DNA of 41,428 bases, taken from NCBI GenBank assembly GCA_020638065.1, contig JACKJG010000020.1:1-41428 (forward strand), in the 5' to 3' direction. Each line of letters opens with the position of its first letter. The stretch's first letter is position 1. Source of the DNA: Hyphomicrobiaceae bacterium (lineage in GTDB: Bacteria > Pseudomonadota > Alphaproteobacteria > Rhizobiales > Devosiaceae). Both the position numbers and the translations under genes were made by a program. Below, piece by piece: positions 1-7,613 of this stretch. Below the pieces are notes generated by a model. That model searched no databases and was not told the DNA's origin. It was given only the letters and a program-made list of their open reading frames with translations.

Positions 1-401
1 TTGAACCCTAGGATAGCGCCATCCCAACCGTTCTCGAGTTTGCCGCGAATAGCGTTGAAGGTCTCGGGCAAAAGCAGTGGGTGATCGGCATAGACGAAGG
101 CGACATGCCCCTCGCCCTTTGCCCATGCCGGCCCGGCCATCTTGGCGGCGTGGCCGGTCCCGAGTTTTTCGGATTGCGTGAAGAACCCGATCGCGGGGTC
201 GATTTGACTGACAACCGCGCGCAATTCTTCGGCATCGGGGGCCGTGACCACATGCACTTCATCGGCGCCGCTGTCGCGCGCCGCGCGGACCAGATGGGCG
301 ATGATGGGCGCGCCGCCGACCTTGTGCAAAAGCTTCGGCAACCGCGATTTCATGCGGGTGCCATCACCGGCGGCGAGAATGACAATTGAAAAGTCGGACA
401 T
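1..401 (-). CDS. glmU: GlmU, bifunctional UDP-GlcNAc pyrophosphorylase / GlcN-1-P acetyltransferase (5' part only)
   Basis: This is a partial gene. The ATG is at 401-399, and the frame stays open to the window edge, giving 133 N-terminal residues of a protein that normally has about 450. Residues 6-20 carry the nucleotidyltransferase signature LAAGDGTRMKS followed by LPK, and further on come QSEKLGTGHA and YADHPLL, which match the uridyltransferase domain of GlmU. GlmU makes UDP-N-acetylglucosamine, the precursor of peptidoglycan and lipopolysaccharide, in the cytoplasm. The acetyltransferase half lies outside the window, so a single-domain nucleotidyltransferase cannot be strictly excluded, but the KSRLPK pattern favours GlmU. 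No clear Shine-Dalgarno sequence precedes the ATG. It is divergent from the gene starting at 531, with 129 bases between them holding both promoters. Confidence 0.88.
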   Translation of the reverse strand, partial: MSDFSIVILAAGDGTRMKSRLPKLLHKVGGAPIIAHLVRAARDSGADEVHVVTAPDAEELRAVVSQIDPAIGFFTQSEKLGTGHAAKMAGPAWAKGEGHVAFVYADHPLLLPETFNAIRGKLENGWDGAILGF

Positions 402-530
402 GATTTTTCGTGCTGTGGCGCTGCATTTGCGGTGCCTTGGTTTTATGGCAGCAAGATGTTGGCAAACCAATAACAAGGTGAACCGGTGGTAAACTGCTTA
501 ATGAAGCATTGATTCGGCAGAGGGGCTTTG

Positions 531-1406
531 GTGGCCAAACCCGACGAACCACTTACCCAGCGAGATATCGGGCGCTGGGCGTTTCTTGCCATGTTCGCGG
601 GTGGCCTGGCTGTGATCAGTGGCGTCCTGGCCTTCGTCCTGCCGCCAAATCTGACGGCCATTCTTCACGCCGAGCGCGGCGGCAGCGTCAACAATGCGCA
701 ATTGCTGGCCCAGCTCGAGCGGATGCGGGCCGATCAGGACCGGATTATCAGCGAAAACGATCAATTGCGGACGCGGATCGCCGAACTTGAGCGCCAGCGC
801 GGCCAGGTCGCCGAGCGGGTTGGCGCACTCGAAACAGCCATTCCCATGCTGCTGGAGGCCGTGCCGCCTGACGCCGATATCGACCGGTCGCTGGTGACCT
901 CGGCGATCGGTACTGACACGCCGCAGCAGACTTATGACGTCGACGGCGGCAGCGTCTCGATTGTTCGGCGGCCATTGTTCACCATCGACCAGAGCATGGT
1001 GCAGGCGTTTCCCTCTGAAATCGACGGGCTGCCGCCCGGCCTTGAAGCCAATGCGCCCGAGTCAGCGGCGCCGGTTGATCCGGCACCGGCGGCGCCAGCA
1101 AATCCGGTCATAGCGACCGATTTCGGGGTGGCGCTGGGCAAGGATCTCGGCCCCATCGATGAGGTGGTGCCACTGGCGGCCGAACAGGCCTGGCAGGATG
1201 TGCTCAACAAGGCCGGTATGCTGATGATCGGGCTGGAGCCGGCCATTTCCGACCCGGATGGAACCGGCCGCGCCCGGGTGGTTGCCGGCCCGATCACCGA
1301 TTATGCGAGCGCGGAGAACATCTGCGCGCGGGTCAATCTGATGGGTATTTCCTGCAATCCGGTGCGCTACAGCTTCGACCCGGAAACCGTTCTCGCATCC
1401 AACTGA
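531..1406 (+). CDS. Membrane-anchored coiled-coil protein with C-terminal SPOR-like domain
   Basis: The protein has 291 residues from a GTG start at 531. An overlapping TTG at 528 is in the same frame, but AGGGG at 521-525 is better spaced for GTG. A short cytoplasmic N-terminus is followed by one membrane segment (about residues 18-40), a coiled coil rich in Gln, Glu and Arg (about 50-105), an Ala/Pro-rich linker (about 175-200) and a C-terminal domain of about 80 residues. That domain has two cysteines and the ENICARVNLMGISCNPV pattern of cysteine-paired SPOR repeats common in alphaproteobacteria. SPOR domains bind denuded peptidoglycan, so a periplasmic cell-wall or division role is the likely inference. 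It is probably monocistronic, ahead of tRNA-Lys. No named family is recognised beyond SPOR-like. Confidence 0.75.
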   Translation: MAKPDEPLTQRDIGRWAFLAMFAGGLAVISGVLAFVLPPNLTAILHAERGGSVNNAQLLAQLERMRADQDRIISENDQLRTRIAELERQRGQVAERVGALETAIPMLLEAVPPDADIDRSLVTSAIGTDTPQQTYDVDGGSVSIVRRPLFTIDQSMVQAFPSEIDGLPPGLEANAPESAAPVDPAPAAPANPVIATDFGVALGKDLGPIDEVVPLAAEQAWQDVLNKAGMLMIGLEPAISDPDGTGRARVVAGPITDYASAENICARVNLMGISCNPVRYSFDPETVLASN

Positions 1407-1457
1407 ACGCCCCTGCCCGCCGCGCGCGGAAAGTTCCGGCCCAAGGGCGATGCGTGG

Positions 1458-1485
1458 TTGACAGCGCAAGGCCAATCACTATGTT
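1458..1485 (+). promoter_or_regulatory. Promoter of tRNA-Lys
   Basis: A perfect -35 hexamer TTGACA at 1458-1463 is followed by a 16-base spacer and TATGTT at 1480-1485. Transcription would begin near 1492, about ten bases before the mature tRNA. This is the expected arrangement for a strong stable-RNA promoter in alphaproteobacteria. Confidence 0.7.
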
Positions 1486-1501
1486 CGCGCCATCTTTTCA
1501 G

Positions 1502-1576
1502 GCGCCCGTAGCTCAGTGGTAGAGCATCCGACTTTTAATCGGCAGGTCGAAGGTTCAAATCCTTCCGGGCGTACCA
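1502..1576 (+). tRNA. tRNA-Lys (anticodon TTT)
   Basis: This is a 75-base cloverleaf with the CCA end encoded. The acceptor stem GCGCCCG pairs with CGGGCGT (one G-U at the first pair). The D arm is GCTC/GAGC. The anticodon stem carries the seven-base loop CTTTTAA, in which the anticodon is TTT. The T arm is GAAGG-TTCAAAT-CCTTC. The outermost pair of the anticodon stem (T27-C43) is mismatched. A UUU anticodon reads both lysine codons. Confidence 0.95.
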
Positions 1577-1595
1577 CTTCGAACCGGCCGATGGC

Positions 1596-1620
1596 AAAAT
1601 CAGTCCAGTGGACTGATTTT
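1596..1620. terminator. Symmetrical hairpin, probable bidirectional terminator between tRNA-Lys and pgi
   Basis: This is a perfect inverted repeat with 11-base arms (AAAATCAGTCC and GGACTGATTTT) and a three-base loop AGT. The A-run on one side and the T-run on the other let it act as an intrinsic terminator on both strands. It starts 19 bases after tRNA-Lys and lies 95 bases beyond the pgi stop codon. It could instead be a dispersed palindromic repeat. Confidence 0.6.
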
Positions 1621-1715
1621 AGGTGAGAAGGCCATGGGAGCTATGCTCGAATGGCGGGAATGTCCCCGCAACGCCTGCACTCCACGAAGCCCGCGGCTGG
1701 TTGGCGGAACGAGAC

Positions 1716-3347
1716 CTACTTCAACGCATGGTATTGCGCCAGCAGGCCCTCGGTTGAACTGTCGTGGGTGCCGTCGGGGCCTGATTGCACGGCGGGCAGG
1801 ACGGCCTTGGCCAATTGCTTGCCCAGTTCCACGCCCCATTGATCGAAGGAATTGATGTTCCAGATCGTGCCCTGAACGAAAACCTTATGCTCGTAAAGCG
1901 CGATCAGCATGCCGAGCGTGTGCGGGTCGAGGGTGCGGTAGAGGAGCGTGTTTGAGGGCCGGTTGCCCCTGAACACCTTGTGCGGGGCGATTTTTCTGAT
2001 CCGCTTCTTCGACATGCCGGCTGCCTCGAGTTCCGCCTCGGCTTCCTCGCGGGTTTTGCCGCCCATCAGGGCTTCGGATTGGGCGAAACAATTGGCCACC
2101 AGCTTGTCGTGATGGGGCGGCATTAATTCATGCGGATTGGCGGCAACGAGGAAATCGCACGGGATCACCGAGGTCCCCTGATGGATAAGCTGATAGAAGG
2201 CGTGCTGACCGTTGGTGCCCGGCTCACCCCAGATGATCGGCCCGGTATTGTAGTCGACCTGTTTGCCGTCGAGACCGACAAACTTGCCGTTCGATTCCAT
2301 ATCCTGCTGCTGCAGGTAGGCGGTGAAGCGCGACAGGCGCTGGTCGTAGGGCAAAACGGCGTGCGTGTCGAAGCCCCAGGCGTTGCGATACCAGACGCCG
2401 AGAAGCCCCATGATTACCGGCAGGTTCTTTTTGAGCGGCGCGGTGAGGAAATGCCGATCCATCTCCGCGGCGCCCGCCAGAAATTGGGCGAAATTGTCGA
2501 AACCGACGGCGATGGCGACCGGCAGGCCAATAGCCGACCAGACCGAATAGCGCCCGCCGACCCAGTCCCAGAAACCGAAGATCCGATCCCCGGCGATTCC
2601 GAAGGCGGCGCAGGCTTCAAGATTTGTGGACAGGGCCGCGAAATGGGCAGTGACCGCTGCTTCGCCCAATGCCTCGGCGATCCATTTGCGGGCCGAGTGG
2701 GCGTTGGTCATGGTTTCGTCGGTGGTGAAGGTTTTCGACGCGACGATGAAGAGGGTGGTTGCGGGGTCGAGGCGTTTCAGCGTGTCGTGCATATGCGCGC
2801 CGTCGACATTGGAGACGTAATGCAGGCGCAGGTCAGCGCGGGTGTAGGGTTCAAGCGCCAGCGTGACCATGGCCGGACCGAGGTCTGAGCCGCCGATGCC
2901 GATATTCACAACATCGCGGAACGGCGCACCGCTGGCGCCGGCAATCGACCCGTCGCGCACGGAATCCGAAAATGCACTCATGGCCGATAAAACGCTGCGC
3001 ACATCGGGCATCACGTCCCTGCCATCCACCATGACCGGCTGATCACCGCCGTAGCGCAGCGCCATGTGCATGACCGCGCGGTTCTCGGTGAAGTTGATGG
3101 GTTCCCCGGCCCACATGGCGTCGCGGCGCTCGGCCACACCGCAATCTTCGGCCAGGTCGAACAGAGCCTGCATGGCTTTGGCGTCGATCCGGTTCTTGGA
3201 ATAGTCGAGTAGCAGGTCGACGTGTCTGACCGAATAGGTTTGAAAGCGCTTCGGATCATCGGCAAACATCTGCCGCATGGTTTTGTCCTGAAGGCGCTTG
3301 CGGTGCGCCATCAATTCGTTAAGGCGCGATTTTCTCTTCGATGCCAT
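1716..3347 (-). CDS. pgi: Glucose-6-phosphate isomerase
   Basis: The protein has 543 residues, the usual length for the family. It interconverts glucose 6-phosphate and fructose 6-phosphate in the cytoplasm. The family signatures are present in order: GIGGSDLGP with the phosphate-binding loop, DWVGGRYSVWSAIGLP, QQDMESNGK, GTNGQHAFYQLIHQGT with a catalytic His, and FDQWGVELGKQLA near the C-terminus. AGGATGGG overlaps the tgt stop codon and is well spaced from the ATG at 3347-3345. Only nine bases separate it from tgt, so pgi is the last gene of the coaD-to-pgi operon. Any terminator is probably the hairpin at 1596-1620. Confidence 0.97.
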   Translation of the reverse strand: MASKRKSRLNELMAHRKRLQDKTMRQMFADDPKRFQTYSVRHVDLLLDYSKNRIDAKAMQALFDLAEDCGVAERRDAMWAGEPINFTENRAVMHMALRYGGDQPVMVDGRDVMPDVRSVLSAMSAFSDSVRDGSIAGASGAPFRDVVNIGIGGSDLGPAMVTLALEPYTRADLRLHYVSNVDGAHMHDTLKRLDPATTLFIVASKTFTTDETMTNAHSARKWIAEALGEAAVTAHFAALSTNLEACAAFGIAGDRIFGFWDWVGGRYSVWSAIGLPVAIAVGFDNFAQFLAGAAEMDRHFLTAPLKKNLPVIMGLLGVWYRNAWGFDTHAVLPYDQRLSRFTAYLQQQDMESNGKFVGLDGKQVDYNTGPIIWGEPGTNGQHAFYQLIHQGTSVIPCDFLVAANPHELMPPHHDKLVANCFAQSEALMGGKTREEAEAELEAAGMSKKRIRKIAPHKVFRGNRPSNTLLYRTLDPHTLGMLIALYEHKVFVQGTIWNINSFDQWGVELGKQLAKAVLPAVQSGPDGTHDSSTEGLLAQYHALK

Positions 3348-3356
3348 GATCCCATC

Positions 3357-4490
3357 CTATGAATATTCCGGCAGGTCGCCCCGAGCCCAACCGGCTCGTG
3401 TTTCGGCCGCGAAATCATCGAACGTCCCTTGTTCGATGGCATTGCGCATGCCCGCCATGAGGGTCTGATAATAGGCCAGATTGATCTGGCTCAGGATCAT
3501 GGCCCCCAATATTTCTTCCGTTTTGACCAGATGATGCAAGTAGGCGCGCGAAAAACGCCGGCAGTTCTGGTTTGACGACGTCTCATCGAGCGGACGTGCA
3601 TCGTCCCGGTGCCGGGCGTTCTTGAGATTCACAACACCAAAACGCGTATAAGCATGGCCGTGCCGGCCAGCCCGAGTGGGGTGGACGCAGTCGAACATAT
3701 CGACCCCACGAGCAACAGAACCGAGAAGATCATCGGGTTTTCCCACTCCCATCAGATAATGCGGCCGGTCCGCCGGCAGTTCAGGCACGATCTCATCGAG
3801 CACGCGAAACATGGTCTCCTGCGGCTCGCCCACCGCAAGGCCGCCGATCGAATAGCCCTGAAAACCGATGGATCGCAGCCCGGCTGCAGAACGAGCGCGG
3901 AGATCCGCATCATCACCACCCTGGACGATACCGAACAGAGCGCGGCCCGGCGCGCCGTTGAACGCATTCTTGCTGCGTTCAGCCCAGCGCAGGGACAATT
4001 CCATCGCACGTTCGATGTCGTCACGTTCCGCAGGCAGGCGAATGCATTCGTCAAGCTGCATGAGAATGTCGGAATCGAGCTGAAGCTGGATTTCGACGGA
4101 ACGTTCCGGGCTCAGTTCATGGGTGCTGCCGTCGATATGACTCTTGAAGGTCACGCCCTCCTCGCTGAGCTTTCTCAGCTTGGCCAGGGACATGACCTGA
4201 AAGCCGCCGCTGTCGGTCAGGATCGGCAGCGGCCAATCCATGAATGTGTGCAGACCGCCGAGGCGCTCTACCCGTTCGGAGCCGGGGCGGAGCATCAGGT
4301 GATAGGTGTTGCCGAGCAGGATTTCGGCGCCGGTCTCGCGCACCTGTTCGGGATACATGGCCTTGACCGTAGCCGCCGTGCCGACTGGCATGAAGGCGGG
4401 GGTCTGGATCCTGCCGCGCGGTGTGGTGATCTCGCCACGGCGAGCCTTGCCGTCGGTTTTGGAGAGTGCGAAGGAAAAGCCGGTGCTCAT
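3357..4490 (-). CDS. tgt: Queuine/preQ1 tRNA-guanine transglycosylase
   Basis: The protein has 377 residues. It exchanges guanine-34 of GUN-anticodon tRNAs for preQ1, a step of queuosine synthesis. The ATG at 4490 overlaps the queA stop by four bases (ATGA), which fixes the start; the open frame extends upstream to 4793 but only inside queA. ILTDSGGFQVMSL carries one catalytic Asp, and MFDCVHPTRAGRHGH carries the nucleophile Asp. The zinc site is altered: in the usual C-x-C-x2-C-x25-H motif only the third Cys remains (SNQNCRRFSRAYLHHL), and the His position reads LSQINLAYYQ. As I recall, rhizobial homologues have also lost ligands here, so I do not read this as a pseudogene. Confidence 0.95.
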   Translation of the reverse strand: MSTGFSFALSKTDGKARRGEITTPRGRIQTPAFMPVGTAATVKAMYPEQVRETGAEILLGNTYHLMLRPGSERVERLGGLHTFMDWPLPILTDSGGFQVMSLAKLRKLSEEGVTFKSHIDGSTHELSPERSVEIQLQLDSDILMQLDECIRLPAERDDIERAMELSLRWAERSKNAFNGAPGRALFGIVQGGDDADLRARSAAGLRSIGFQGYSIGGLAVGEPQETMFRVLDEIVPELPADRPHYLMGVGKPDDLLGSVARGVDMFDCVHPTRAGRHGHAYTRFGVVNLKNARHRDDARPLDETSSNQNCRRFSRAYLHHLVKTEEILGAMILSQINLAYYQTLMAGMRNAIEQGTFDDFAAETRAGWARGDLPEYS

Positions 4491-5578
4491 GCCGCCCGGT
4501 CCGTGTCGGCACGCTCCAACAGGCAGGCATCGCCATAGGAATAGAAGCGGTAGCCTTTGTCGACGGCGTGCTGGTATGCCCTGTGCATGGTTTCGAGGCC
4601 GGAAAAGGCCGAGACCAGCATGAACAATGTCGAACGCGGCAGATGAAAATTGGTCATCAGCCTGTCGACGGTATTGAAGCGATAGCCGGGCGTGATGAAG
4701 ATGTCGGTTTCGCCGGTAAACGGTTCCAGTTTGCCGCTTGCCTGGCTGGCCGCTTCCAGGGAACGCAGGCTCGTCGTGCCGACCGCAACGCATTTGTTGC
4801 CGCGCGCACGGGCCGCGTTGATCACCTCAACGGCCTCTTCGGGCACTTCGATCCATTCGGCGTGCATCTTGTGGTCCGCCGTGTCGTCGGATTTGACCGG
4901 CAGAAAGGTTCCGGCCCCGACATGCAGGGTGATGCTCACCAGGTCCACACCCTTTTCGGCGATGCGGGTTAGCAGGCCTTCGGTGAAGTGCAGCCCCGCC
5001 GTTGGTGCGGCCACCGCGCCGTCGCGTTCGGCGAAAATGGTCTGATAGTCCTTCTTGTCTTTCTCGGTGATGTCGCGGCGCGAGGCGATGTAGGGCGGCA
5101 ATGGCATGGCGCCGAGACCCTTGATGGTTTCGTCGAGGTAGGCCCCGGACTTGTCGAAGCGCAGAATGACCTCGCCGCCTTCGCGAACCTCCTCGACTTC
5201 CGCGCCGAGACTGAGAATGGCGCAGGCCATGTCCTCCTCGGTACCGAAGGCGACCAGGTCTTCCGGTTTCAGGCGCTTGGCCGGCCGGGCAAAGGCGGCC
5301 CAGCGCTCGGGGTCGATGCGGCGATGCAGATTAAACGAGACATGCGCACGATTGTCGCCTCGAAAGCGGGTGCCGCTGAGTTCGGCCGGCAACACGCGGG
5401 TGTCGTTGACGACCAGAACGTCGCCTTCGTTGAGGAAGTCCAGAAGATCAGGAATGTGCAGGTCTGCAAGTGACCCGTCCGCCGCAACGTGGAGCAGACG
5501 CGCGGCATCGCGCGGCTCGGCGGGGTGCAGAGCGATCCGGTCTGACGGCAGGTCAAAATCGAACAGGTCAACCTGCAT
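4487..5578 (-). CDS. queA: S-adenosylmethionine:tRNA ribosyltransferase-isomerase
   Basis: The protein has 363 residues. It transfers and isomerises the ribosyl part of S-adenosylmethionine onto preQ1-tRNA to make epoxyqueuosine, directly after the Tgt step. Typical features are the N-terminal FDFDLPSDRIALHPAEPRDAARLL, VVNDTRVLPAELSG, AAPTAGLHFTEGLL, HVGAGTFLPVK and MTNFHLPRSTLFMLVSAF. It begins immediately after the stop codon of the small exported protein (no intervening base) and overlaps tgt by four bases, so translation is probably coupled across the three genes. Confidence 0.97.
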   Translation of the reverse strand: MQVDLFDFDLPSDRIALHPAEPRDAARLLHVAADGSLADLHIPDLLDFLNEGDVLVVNDTRVLPAELSGTRFRGDNRAHVSFNLHRRIDPERWAAFARPAKRLKPEDLVAFGTEEDMACAILSLGAEVEEVREGGEVILRFDKSGAYLDETIKGLGAMPLPPYIASRRDITEKDKKDYQTIFAERDGAVAAPTAGLHFTEGLLTRIAEKGVDLVSITLHVGAGTFLPVKSDDTADHKMHAEWIEVPEEAVEVINAARARGNKCVAVGTTSLRSLEAASQASGKLEPFTGETDIFITPGYRFNTVDRLMTNFHLPRSTLFMLVSAFSGLETMHRAYQHAVDKGYRFYSYGDACLLERADTDRAA

Positions 5579-5953
5579 TCACGGCCCTTCGCAGATGAGC
5601 GGCCACGCTCCCTCGCCGGGCACGGACAACAGGCCGGCGAGCACGTAGTCCTCGCCTTCTATGGCCTCGACCAATCGTACAGAAGCCATGACGCGTTCGA
5701 AGTTTGGATCGACGAAATCGATCAGCCAGCGCCCCTCTTCGACGAAAGCCTGGCTGACCGCAATGTCGCCGGTTTCGATGCTCCATTGGGTTTCGCCAAA
5801 GCCGAGCGCTGCCCCAACAATGGCGGCGCCTGGCACGGAACCGACGGTCAGGCCGACGAAAGCCGACTGGTCCGGGCTTTCGCAACTGACTGTGCCGGTT
5901 GCGAAGGCCGGAGTGGCGAATAATAGAGCAAGGATGGAGGCGAATACGCGCAT
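5579..5953 (-). CDS. Small exported protein of unknown function
   Basis: The protein has 124 residues and I do not recognise a family. Residues 1-18 form a classical signal peptide (basic start, hydrophobic core, AFA cleavage site), so the mature protein of about 106 residues should be periplasmic. It has just two cysteines, C24 and C121, placed to tie the two ends together by a disulfide. The rest is acidic and beta-rich in appearance. Its ATG overlaps the stop of the cyclophilin gene (TGATG), and its stop abuts the queA start. It is therefore a true, translationally coupled member of the operon rather than a chance frame. Confidence 0.8.
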   Translation of the reverse strand: MRVFASILALLFATPAFATGTVSCESPDQSAFVGLTVGSVPGAAIVGAALGFGETQWSIETGDIAVSQAFVEEGRWLIDFVDPNFERVMASVRLVEAIEGEDYVLAGLLSVPGEGAWPLICEGP

Positions 5954-6426
5954 CAGGCGTCGGCAGCGACTTTCATGGAGATGATCTTGTCCGGATCACG
6001 CACCGGCTCGCCGCGCTTCAGCTGATCGATCGCTTCCATGCCCTCGGTCACCTGCCCCCAGACGGTATATTGCCGGTTGAGGAACGGAACGTCGGTGAAG
6101 CAGATGAAGAATTGCGAATTGGCCGAATCCGGAACGGCCGTGCGGGCCATCGAGCAAGTACCGCGCACGTGCGGCTCATCATTGAATTCCTGCTTGAGGT
6201 CGGGCTTGTCCGAGCCTCCGGTGCCGGTACCGTTCGGGCAACCCGCCTGGGCCATGAAATCATCGATCACGCGATGGAAGACGATGCCGTCGTAAAAGCC
6301 CTCACGCGCCAGTTCCTTGATCCGGGCCACGTGGTTTGGCGCCAGATCGGGACGCAGCTCAATGATTGCAGTGCCCTTGGTGGTTTCAAGGATCAGGGTA
6401 TTTTCGGGGTCTTTGTAATCGGCCAT
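5953..6426 (-). CDS. ppiB: Peptidyl-prolyl cis-trans isomerase, cyclophilin type (cytoplasmic)
   Basis: The protein has 157 residues and no signal peptide, the size of a compact single-domain cyclophilin. It catalyses proline isomerisation in protein folding. The active-site segment FHRVIDDFMAQAG holds the catalytic Arg and the Phe/Met/Gln substrate pocket; GTGTGGSDKPDLKQEF and NSQFFICFTDVPFLNRQYTVWGQV follow as in bacterial PpiB. It lies 24 bases after the membrane-anchored cyclophilin, from which it probably arose by duplication (both share RPDLAPNHVA). The symbol ppiB is by similarity. Confidence 0.93.
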   Translation of the reverse strand: MADYKDPENTLILETTKGTAIIELRPDLAPNHVARIKELAREGFYDGIVFHRVIDDFMAQAGCPNGTGTGGSDKPDLKQEFNDEPHVRGTCSMARTAVPDSANSQFFICFTDVPFLNRQYTVWGQVTEGMEAIDQLKRGEPVRDPDKIISMKVAADA

Positions 6427-6450
6427 TGTCCGCCTTTCAGATTGTGTGTG

Positions 6451-7092
6451 TCAGTGAGTTTCTTCGGTCGCCCCTTCGGGTTCGACGAGCTTGAGCGAAA
6501 TGATCCTGTCGGGATCATCGACCATGCCGTTGCTGGCACTGTCGCCCTTCTTGATGGCATCAACATGTTCCATGCCGCTAATCACCTCGCCAAACACCGT
6601 GTAATTGCCATCAAGGCTCGGATACGGCTCGAATGTGATGAAGAATTGTGAATTGGCGCTGTCAGGGCTGGCGGAGCGCGCCATGCCGAGCGTTCCGCGC
6701 TCGAACGGAGTGTCGGTGAATTCAGCCTTGATATCCGGGAGTTCCGAGCCGCCACGGCCGGTGCCTGTCGGATCGCCGGTTTGGGCCATGAAACCATCGA
6801 TGACGCGGTGGAAGGTCAGGCCGTCATAGAAGCCTTCTTTGACCAGGGTCAGGATTTGCGCGACATGGTTCGGCGCGAGGTCGGGCCGAAGTTCGATTTC
6901 GACCGGACCGTCCTTTAGCATCATCTCCAGAACGGGGCGTTCACCGGCGGAGACCGTCGCAATTTCCGTGGGTTCGGAAACTGGCGTCGAAAAGAACATC
7001 TTGTAGCCGAGAAAACCGACAAACAATGCGGCGAAGGCCAGGGCCAGATATCCGATGACCCGGGGCGTTTCAGATTCAGAATGTGAGCTCAT
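6451..7092 (-). CDS. Membrane-anchored peptidyl-prolyl isomerase, cyclophilin type
   Basis: The protein has 213 residues. A short polar N-terminus precedes one hydrophobic segment (about residues 13-32), with no obvious cleavage site, so it is likely anchored with its cyclophilin domain in the periplasm. The domain (about residues 50-205) has FHRVIDGFMAQTGDPTGTGRGGSELPDIKAEF and NSQFFITFEPYPSLDGNYTVFGEV. GGAGA lies five bases from the ATG, and the start overlaps the coaD stop by four bases (ATGA). Having one cytoplasmic and one exported cyclophilin in tandem suggests a duplication followed by relocation. Confidence 0.92.
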   Translation of the reverse strand: MSSHSESETPRVIGYLALAFAALFVGFLGYKMFFSTPVSEPTEIATVSAGERPVLEMMLKDGPVEIELRPDLAPNHVAQILTLVKEGFYDGLTFHRVIDGFMAQTGDPTGTGRGGSELPDIKAEFTDTPFERGTLGMARSASPDSANSQFFITFEPYPSLDGNYTVFGEVISGMEHVDAIKKGDSASNGMVDDPDRIISLKLVEPEGATEETH

Positions 7093-7580
7093 TTGTTCTC
7101 CAGGACGCGCAAGACCACGCCGGGCACGAAGGCGGAAACGTCTCCGCCCATCTCTGCGATCTGGCGCACCAATGACGCTGAAATGTGGCGCACATGCGGG
7201 CTGGAGGGCACAAACACCGTCTGCAGATCCGGCGCCATCTGGGCATTCATGCCCACCATTTGCATTTCATAATTGTAGTCGGTCGTGTCGCGCAAACCGC
7301 GAATAATGAGCCGGGCGCCCAGTTCGCGCGCCTTCTGGATCATCAGTCCCTCGAAATCGACGATCTCGATTTCGGTTGAGGTCCGGTTGGCGATGGCCTC
7401 CGTCGTCTGAGCCAGCAGAATCCGGCGATCCTCATGTGAGAGAATCGGGGTTTTGCCCGCATGCATGCCAACGCCGACATAGAGCTTGTCGACGATCTTG
7501 CATGCCCGTTCGATTACGTCGAGATGACCGTTTGTAACCGGATCGAAGGACCCGGGATAAAAGCCCGTCATCTTGCTCAT
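7089..7580 (-). CDS. coaD: Phosphopantetheine adenylyltransferase
   Basis: The protein has 163 residues, normal for CoaD. It joins ATP and 4'-phosphopantetheine to give dephospho-CoA, the penultimate step of coenzyme A synthesis. FYPGSFDPVTNGHLDVIERA contains the T/HxGH nucleotidyltransferase motif; IRGLRDTTDYNYEMQM and SSPHVRHISASLVRQIA (ISSTxxR region) follow. AGGGG upstream favours the first ATG over the internal one three codons later. It is the first gene of the seven-gene minus-strand operon ending at pgi. The promoter must lie in or before the 33 bases to the lysE-type gene upstream. Confidence 0.97.
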   Translation of the reverse strand: MSKMTGFYPGSFDPVTNGHLDVIERACKIVDKLYVGVGMHAGKTPILSHEDRRILLAQTTEAIANRTSTEIEIVDFEGLMIQKARELGARLIIRGLRDTTDYNYEMQMVGMNAQMAPDLQTVFVPSSPHVRHISASLVRQIAEMGGDVSAFVPGVVLRVLENK

Positions 7581-7613
7581 TGGACACCCCTTTGCGCTCG
7601 CCGGGCGGTTTTG

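Noticed and set aside
1502..1576. tRNA-Lys as an integration site of a mobile element
   Set aside because: There is no integrase, no duplicated tRNA 3' end and no cargo; pgi and its operon follow directly.
1654..1669. GCGGG/CCCGC hairpin downstream of pgi
   Set aside because: Only five pairs and no T-run on either strand; the 1596-1620 hairpin is a better terminator.
2130..2888. Open frame of about 252 codons on the plus strand
   Set aside because: It lies entirely antisense to pgi, with no recognisable product.
3609..4538. Open frame of about 309 codons on the plus strand
   Set aside because: It is antisense to tgt and the end of queA; a shadow of biased codon use.
4491..4793. N-terminal extension of tgt by 101 codons
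   Set aside because: The extension lies inside queA, does not resemble Tgt, and the ATGA overlap gives a natural start at 4490.
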